From assembly GCA_024405155.1 (NCBI GenBank), contig JAKSPC010000020.1, forward strand, positions 1-39,184: DNA of 39,184 nt, given 5' to 3'. The notes below the pieces were generated by a model. That model saw only the letters and a program-made list of their open reading frames with translations. It made no database searches and had not been told where the DNA came from. Origin of the DNA: Lachnospiraceae bacterium. Lineage in GTDB: Bacteria; Bacillota; Clostridia; Lachnospirales; Lachnospiraceae. Made by a program: the position numbers and the translations under genes. Positions 17,101-26,100 of the stretch are shown here, in pieces; position 1 is the first letter of the stretch; each line of letters begins with the position of its first letter.

Positions 17101-20100
17101 AACGGAAACGCCTGGATCGGAAGACCGCTGATGCTGGGCGACTACTACGTGAAGGAGCTCTCCCGTTCGGAAGGTTATGAGCTATCCATCGAAGGAAAGG
17201 AAGATACCCTTACCAACTTCGGACAGAATCTTGACGCCGGGGCGGCAGCTTCCACCGTCTATGCAAAAGTAACAACGAAGCTTTTCTACCCCGGTCAGAT
17301 CGACGGCCTGCATGTTTACGGCACTGCGCCGGATTACAGCTCACCGGACTACGATGAGATCTATTTTGATGTCACGACCTACGGAACGAAGACAAGAGGC
17401 GCATTCGACCTTCTGTTCTCAAAGCTTCCCTCCGGTTCAAAGCTCTACCGTCTGGATCAGACCTCCGGCACGAAGACCATACAGGTCCCGGATAAGGACG
17501 GCTCCGGTAACGTCATTTATGAGCCCGTCTATGAACTGGACGGCGGCGGAAACAAGATTCAGGTCGTTGCCGAAAACGATCATCAGTACATGAAGCTGGA
17601 TCCCTCCACAGGAGCTCCGCTTACATACACGGCATATCCCAACAAGATAGTGAAAGAGATCCCTGTCGTCACGTCGAAGGCACTTGATCCCGCTGTATGC
17701 AATACAGCAGTAACGCAGGCGGAGGATTCCGTATGGACGACTGCGGAAGTTGCTTTCATAAACGACGATCTCTATGCTGCCGGCAGTTACACCCGGGCAG
17801 AAAAGGATGCATTTATCAAGACCAAGGTGGAGGCTGCTCTTCGTGCCAACGGTTATGGTACCCCTGTAAACGGAAACGGCTTCTCCGGAAGAGAGAACCA
17901 GGCAACAGATGAAGGTGATCCTGCCGTGGTACCGGTCGTTTACGGAGCAAGCAGGCTTTCTCTTACCATAAGCGGTGTCGGTTCCTTAAAGGTATCCCAG
18001 GTCATTAACGAGATCCTTTCCTACTATAACGATATCGGATACTGGAACTATGGCGGTATCCATTCCATGAGCTATTCCGCAGGAGTACTTTCCCTTGTCC
18101 TTTATGCAGACAGAAAGGGAGCATCAAAGGGATTCAAGTCCACGGTCTCCGGGAAGGAGATGATCCTTTCCCCCGTAGAGCATACCGGAGCGGACAACGA
18201 TACCACCAGAAAGATCTGGGCGTACTATACGAAGGACACGAAAGAGACCGTGGCCGGCCTTTCGATCTTCGGTTATTACAAAGACTACTCTGTATCCGGC
18301 GCACAGATGGATGCCGCCCTGGTAACGGAAGCCGTTGACAATGCCCCCGGGACATCGGATATGACTCTCGTATCCAAAGAGATCCTTCAAAACGTCTATT
18401 ACAGTACAGGAGATGCGGTCTATGAATGGGACTCTGCGGCACATGCGCTGGTACCGAAATACAAGATCACGGGCTACAAGGTAAAGACGCACCCGGAGAC
18501 CGTTCTCTATGAAGGAAATGTGTGGACGGATCTTTCTCTTGCGATTCCCACAGCAGAGCCTCACCTTGTCACGGTGCCTGTGACAAAGGATGATACAACT
18601 GATCCGCAGGACTATCGTTTCTGTCTGGTAGTGAAAACGGGATCTGCAGCGGAGCTTACCAGAACACTTACTGCAGCAGATATCGAAAAGCTTCCGGGCA
18701 TGGGCTGGCATATTGGAAACACCATGGCCATTTCCACCTACTGTGTCGAAGTGGATCAGGCTTCCGTTAAGGCATACGCCGACTATGCCACCGGCGTCTT
18801 CGGCGGAGCTTCCTTTGTGAAGGCCGTTACCCTGGAATATCCCACGCAGAAATTTGCGGGGACATCGGCAGGCACTCTTACGAAACCTCTCGATGTATAC
18901 GAGCGCCCCATCCGTGAGTCTGTAAAGATCGGAAAGGACATCGTTCTGAATGCCGATACCGATGGTGACGGGACACCGGATTCCTATCGTGACAATACCT
19001 ATGATTTCACGGAAGTGGTAAAGCAGACCAACTTCCGTTTCAAGGCGTATCTCAAATCAAACCTGGAGAGACTGTACCGGAACGAAGCCGGCGAGATCGT
19101 ATGGACGGACCGTAACGGCAACGAGTGGGAGCCGGTGTACGGAGCCGACGGCGTGACCTGGAAGTATAAGACCGATTACGGAAAGAAGACCGTTGACTTC
19201 CCGGAGATCGGAGCGAAGAATACCGACGGGTCCACGCTGTTCCTTAACGTGCAGAAGATCTACACGAGGGAAGAATACAACAGGATCCTGGAAATAGAAA
19301 CGGACAAAGTGGAAAGCGGAGCATCCTTTGCGGAGATAGAGCAGTACAACTATCAGAAGTTCTTAGATGCTCTTGCTGTGGCCAACGGTGACAAGTGGGA
19401 TGACAACGCGCCCACTTACACCTCCTGGCATCCCATCGGCAACAAAGCCAACCGTTCTGCTTTTGCCGTCGATAACGCAAAACGCTCTGACAGAGTAAGA
19501 CAGTTCGCGATCGACTGGTACCTGAAAGACGAAGTGGCAAAACAGGTAAAGGGCGTTGAGAACTCAAAGATCAGCGGCAAATACACCGAGGATGAAGCAA
19601 AGCGAGAGCTTTCTGCAAACAATTACGGTGATGCCGTCTATGATGAAGCCCTCAACAAAGCGATCATAAAGGCTGAAAACTATCTGAAACCCTTCTTTAA
19701 GTACGACCTGGACAAGATCTATGCTCTTTCCTGGGACAGCGAGCTTGCAGGTGGGAAAGATACGGATCTTACCACACTTTCCGCAGATCTCATGAACGGA
19801 GATGAGACATATAATTACTCCGCTTACCTTCCTTATGGCGAATACATCGTAGTTGAGCAGCAGCCGACCTATGTGGGACCGTCTGCCGCAGCATTCAATG
19901 ATTTTCTGAACAAGCACTATTCCATCGACAGGCCGAAGGAAGTGAAAGTGCCTTCACTGTATGCCGGCGGGATCTCCAATGCCACAACGGACAACTATGA
20001 TGCGAAATATACCTTCGATATTTCAAAGAACAATGAATACTGGGCAGGAAAGGATTACCTCATCCGTTTCGGCGAGGAATGGAATCAGAACGGTACCGGA

Positions 20101-23100
20101 ACAAACAGCCATGTGATCCGGGCGCATTCCTTCTATGGCGATTTTGAACTTTACCCCTTCGGTCTGGATGTGGACTATCTGGCCGGAAGCGGGAAGACAG
20201 TATCCGACAGTACGAATACAGGAAAATATGCGTACATCGGCTTCTCCATCGCACAGGAAGAATACGATCCGTTGAAGGACTATTATTTTGCCGGCCATAA
20301 CGGAGAATACTCTGCATCGACAGGCGCGATCTCTCCGATCACCGCGTTAGAGGGCGGAAACGATTCCTGTACCTGGGCCATCGAAGGCATGAATACCGGG
20401 AAGGAGCCCACGGCAAACGGGACAGAGCACTATGACACCGCAGATCTTAAAAAGAGGGTGAACTATGCGTCCGTTTCCGAGGATTCCGGCGTGGCAGCGA
20501 AACTCCTTACGAAGGGGACCGTCACCACGGAAGGAAATCCCGCAGGACTTTTGGTAAGAACTTCTGTTCCCACGATCACCGGCCAGCTCACGGCATACGA
20601 TAAAGAGTATGCCCAGATGCTTGTGCCCTATACGGTAACAAGGCCCACAAGCCTTGCTGCCTATGACAACGCAGACTTTGAAGGCTTTGCTGATCTGAAT
20701 GAGCATAACACCTTCTATGCCGCAAAGCTCCGTCTGGAAAAGCTGGATGCAGAAACCCATGAAAACATCCTTCATGACGACGCTGTATTTGCTATCTATA
20801 AAGCCCAGAGAGACACCACCACCGGCGACGTGAAGTTCTATACCGTGGATACTCCTATCACGGGATCGAAGGAATTCGTGACCGCATACTGTGACAGGAC
20901 TACGGTAATGCCTGTGGATCCGACAGATCCTTCCGGAGAGTACCAGGGGACCGTCAAAGCGGGAACCCCCATCTGCGCGGAAGCTGACCTTGTGATCCTT
21001 GGCGACCGTTACGGCAGCCGGGTATCCGAATTCAAAGCATTTTCGACAGCCCAGGATCTCCCGGCAAAGACAGAAAGCGGAAATGTTTCCACGGATCCCG
21101 CGACTTTTGTGACGCAGAACACCGGGTATCTTGAACTGCCGCAGCCACTCGGCGCGGGAACCTATGTCATCGTAGAAAAGAAGACGCCCGCAGGCTATGT
21201 CCGGACAGCTCCCGTTGCAGTGGAGATCTATTCTGATAAAGTCACTTATTATAAAGAAGGAAAGAAAGACAGCCGCGTAATGGCAGCAGTCTATGACGAG
21301 CAGACCACCAATGACCTTACGGTGAATAAGAACAAACCCCAGGACAGAGTGGATGTGGCCGAGGTATATGTGGAAGATGAGCCCATCAAGCTTACCGTCG
21401 AAAAGGTAAAGGAATCCTCCGTTTCTTCCGCAGATACTACGGCGGATAAGACCGTGACCTACCGGTACTCCGGCAGGGTGGAAGGTTTCGTTTCCGATCT
21501 GGCCGGAAGAGAGGATCTGGTCCTCTGTTACAGTGATGCCGGTGTTTACCAGGGCTATGCCTGGAAGAAAGGCACCCTGGAATACCTGGCGAATCTCAAA
21601 AACATCTATGACACGGACGGAGATCCGCTCACGAACGTATCCGTCAGATACGACGGCGGGCTGTTCTCCGGATACGGCTATGTCACTTTACCGCTGAAAA
21701 CGGCAGATGATGCGAACAAGTATGCGGTCAATGCGACACTGACACTTTATGATGCCCTGCAGCTTAGAAGGAACGATTCCTATAAGTTTGCTTCGGAGCA
21801 TGCCTTCACCTTTATTGACGGCAGCGGAAAGAAGCACGGGCTGCGGATCGAACGGAACTCCGTCACCGGCCGTGTGGAGCGCATGTATGTGGAAAAAGGC
21901 TATGCCGGCGTAAAGACTGTCTTTAAGAAAGAAACGGATGCCTCCGGTACCGAGCTTACAGCGAACTATGTGACCGGGTATGACAAAAACGGAAAGCCCA
22001 TCGTGACGACGGGAAATATCTGGAACGCCGTCACTGTGGAGCGGGAAGATACGGATATCCTGTTCTACGATCTGGATGCGCTGGAGCTTACGGTAAAGAA
22101 GGACCTTGGAGGCGGAGAGAAGCTCTATGGATATGACAAGGAACACGACCTGGTAGAGGTTTCTCTGCTTTCCTCGGATGCTCTTCATTTCGGAAAGAGC
22201 GATAACGAGGTATCCATTTATGCCTTCAAGGGCTCTGTACCCACCTTTGAGCTCGTTGGCGGGGATCTCACAAAAGCGAAATATAACAGTACCAATAAAT
22301 CTATCGAGGTCGATGACGATACTATCGTTTACCATCTGGATACCGACGGAAACCGGGATGCCATGGTGAATCCTCACACCGGCATGGCCTATGTCATCGA
22401 GCTCTGTGATGACGGCCACGGCGGAACATACGAGAAATACATGGTATGGCCGGTGGAGATCTATAAGGATTCTTTCGGCAACGTCATTGCCAGGGATAAG
22501 ATCACCACATCAAGAGTGGCGACCATCGGGGAAAATGTTGCGACAGACAAAGACGCGCTGACCAATGTGCCGAAGGCAAACGATCCGAGCGGTGATGCAG
22601 TATCCGGTACCGCAGCAACCTATCAGCATGATGAGACCGGATCCGTTACAGGCACCTGGACTTCCGGCATCGTTTCGGGAGTCAAGTCGCATACCCGGAC
22701 CTCCGACCGTACCACGAAGGATAACGGTCTCAACTTAAACGGACAGACACTTCTGACCGACAATAACGGTTCCTTCGTAAAGCAGTACAGCCCGGTCTAC
22801 GACAGGAACGGAAATATCCTGTACTACCAGCGCTCCAATGATACCTATGACAAGGGATCCAACCTGTATGACCGTGATGAAGACTTCGTCCGTTACGATC
22901 CTTCTGACGGGCTCTGGGAATACAGTGATAACGCATACCGTCAGAACACAAAGGCCGAGCTCTTTGACACAGACGGAAAGACTGAAGATCCGACCACGAA
23001 GAAGCTTTATCACCGCTACGGCGAAGGCTATGTGCTTCAGAATACCTGGGTGTCCTCGGACGAAACGCCGAACGATCCTTTCCGCACTCTTCAGACTGAC

Positions 23101-26100
23101 GGCCAGGCGGACATCTTAAAGAGAGTGCCGGAAGGTACCTACATCATGGAGGAGATCTATGCTCCCGAAGGATACACAAAAGCCTTCCCGGCACCGATCA
23201 CCGTAAAGGAGACCACGGATCATCAGTCTGTAAAGATGGTAGACCGTACCACCAAGCTTGAGATCGCAAAGGTGGACGGCCAGGAAAAGATTAAGATCGA
23301 TATCCTCGACATGACAAACGGCGGCACGAAGACCGGTTCCGCTGAAGAGGGCATCGCCGCATACTCCTACGGCCTTGTTCCGGGTGCGGAACTGGCTCTT
23401 TTCCCTGCAAAGAAAGTCTACACCGCAGACTATGTGCACTACCCCAGGGGATACTATCTGCAGAAGACTTCCTCCACGCCGGTTTCCTGCAAATCGACTG
23501 CCTGGACGGTATCCAGCCCCGTCATGGAGACGTGCCGGTGGACCACAGGGACTGCGCCCATTTACCTGGAAGGGCTGCCGCAGGGGCTCTACATCCTGGA
23601 AGAACTTTCAGTTCCCGCAGGGTTCATAAAGTCTGCTCCCATGGAGGTCGAAATCGGCACCTCCATGGAAGTCCGGGAGTATGTGGTAAACGACGACCAT
23701 ACCAAGCTGGAAGTTGAGAAATACTATATTGACGCGCAGGACGGCACGAAGAAGCAGCTTTCCGGCGCAAGGTTCGAGCTCCATAAGGCAAAGACCGACA
23801 GCCTCGGAAACGTGATCTTTGACGGTGACGGCAGCCCGACCTATGAGCCCGCAGTCCTTACAGCGTGGACCACCATGGCCGATTCCGAATGGATCGGTTT
23901 CAGAAATGCGTTTAACAGCCAGTACAAGTCCAACGGCACATCGATCGCTACCGTTACCTGGATCGCTGACGGCGTGACTCACACGGCCGCCGTGACTTCC
24001 ATCGAGCAGATCGACCAGACCATTGCCGGCGGCGCATCTACGAAGTTCCCGGAGAAGGCTGTGGTATGGATGACTGATGAGCTTGGCAGGAACTACAAAG
24101 TTGCTGTCTATGAGCAGGTAAAAGAGGGCACAGGAGTAGACTTTACCTATGACTACGAGTTTGATGTAAAGGAGATCCCGGCCATGGGCTCCTACGCGGT
24201 AAGCTATGCGACAGCGTTCGGAACAAGAAGATTCGACTATCTGGATCCGTCTGTAAAATACGTTGCTGTGGAGACGGCAGCACCGGCAGGATTCATTGTT
24301 GCAAGGCCGACACTTCTTCAGATCTCGGAAACAGCTGATATCCAGAGATACGGCATCGAGGATCAGGAAGCGCAGATGGTCATCTCCAAGGTGCTTTCCG
24401 GAGAGACCAAAGAAGCGGCCGGAATCACGCTGTCTTTATATGAGGGAACGACTCTCATCAAAGACGCAGCGCATCTGGTAGAGACCTGGCAGACGGCGTC
24501 TGACGGGACCTATACGCTGGAAGATCAGCTCCATGGCAGGATCCCGTCCGGATACGCCATGGGAGATCTGAGAGCGCATGCGATCACAAAGCTTCCGGCA
24601 GGGACATACTGGCTTGTCGAAGAGGATGCGCTTCCCTACTATACGGCCATCGCTCCCTTAAAGATCGAATACACGGATCTTTCGGAGATCAAATTTGTCA
24701 GAGCTGAAAATGAAGTTGTAAAAGGAAAACTCACCGTAAACAAGAAAGACGCGGGCGGTGCCGGCCTTTCCGGAGCGACCGTGCTCGTTCAGAGATACAA
24801 AAAGGATAATTACCAGACACCTGACTGGGAGAGCACCTATGTGATGACTTCCCCGACGCTGGTGGTTTCTGACCTTCCGGTGGGTGAGCTTTCGGCAGGC
24901 GGAAAAGTGATCCCGTACCGCTACCGTGTATGCGAGATCCTTCCGCCGGCAGGGTATCAGATCGACAACAGATCCATCAACTTCTCCTTTAAGGAAGATG
25001 ACCACGGTGTTCCCTACGCCCACGGTGAATATGCGGAGTATTCCGTGGAGTTCGTTGACAGGAAGACAGAGTTCAAGCTGTCAAAGAAGATCCTCGGTTC
25101 CGCAGGAGGAGATGAAACGGATGATGCTTTCGTAGATGGTGCAGTATTGAAGGTTCACCCGCTCCTTTCCGTAGATGCGGATGGAAATCCTGTATATGAA
25201 GCTTCCGATGTACTGGCAACGATCACTACGGATAAATCTATCCACGAGTATGCGCTTACAGGTCTTACAGCCGGTAAGAGCTATGTCATCGACGAGACAT
25301 CACTTCCAGCCGGTCTCACCAGGATGGATCCCACCATGTTTGCTGTTTCTGCAGACGGGCGTAAGATCACCTTCCTGGGAACGGCCCTGGATGCGCTTAC
25401 CTTCCATACCATCGAACCGGCTGACTACGCCCCCGGGACCATCAACCGGGATACGGATTCCATTCAGTCCGTAACGATGAAGGGATCCTATATCACGGCC
25501 GTGACCTATGCCGTAAAGGATGAGCACGGCACCGTGATCGAGACCTTCCCGGGCGGGTATGATCACGACATCGAAGTTTCGACCGGATACACGAGCGGGA
25601 AGAGTTATTCCATCGTGGAAACGGTCACCTACAGTAACGGGGCGACTGCCGTTACGGATTCTCAGTCCAGGGTGTTCGACTTTGACGAAACCGGAAAGTT
25701 CACCTTCCATACAAGATCCGTGGACTCCGTCTCGCTGGCGCTTCGCTATACGGACGGCGATCTGATCGATGAGCTCACGGTGACACCGTCAGATTTTGAG
25801 AAACTGATCGTTAATCCTGTGGCTCCGGAAAATCCTGCCTATGAAATGCGGCAGACGGGAACAGTCTCCGGAGATCCCATCGACAGGGACTATGCCGTGG
25901 TCAACACCGTGACTGTTACAAATCCGGATCACAGAAAGAGCGATGCGGCGGTCACTGTGACGCACTCCGGTCTTACTGTCATCGATCCGGGAGAGGGCAC
26001 GGTAAGCGGTTCAAAGATCACGTTTACGGCTGCGGATATCCCTGCCGGCGGATCCAGGACATTTACCTACAAAACACAGGCGACGTCAAACTTCGCAAAG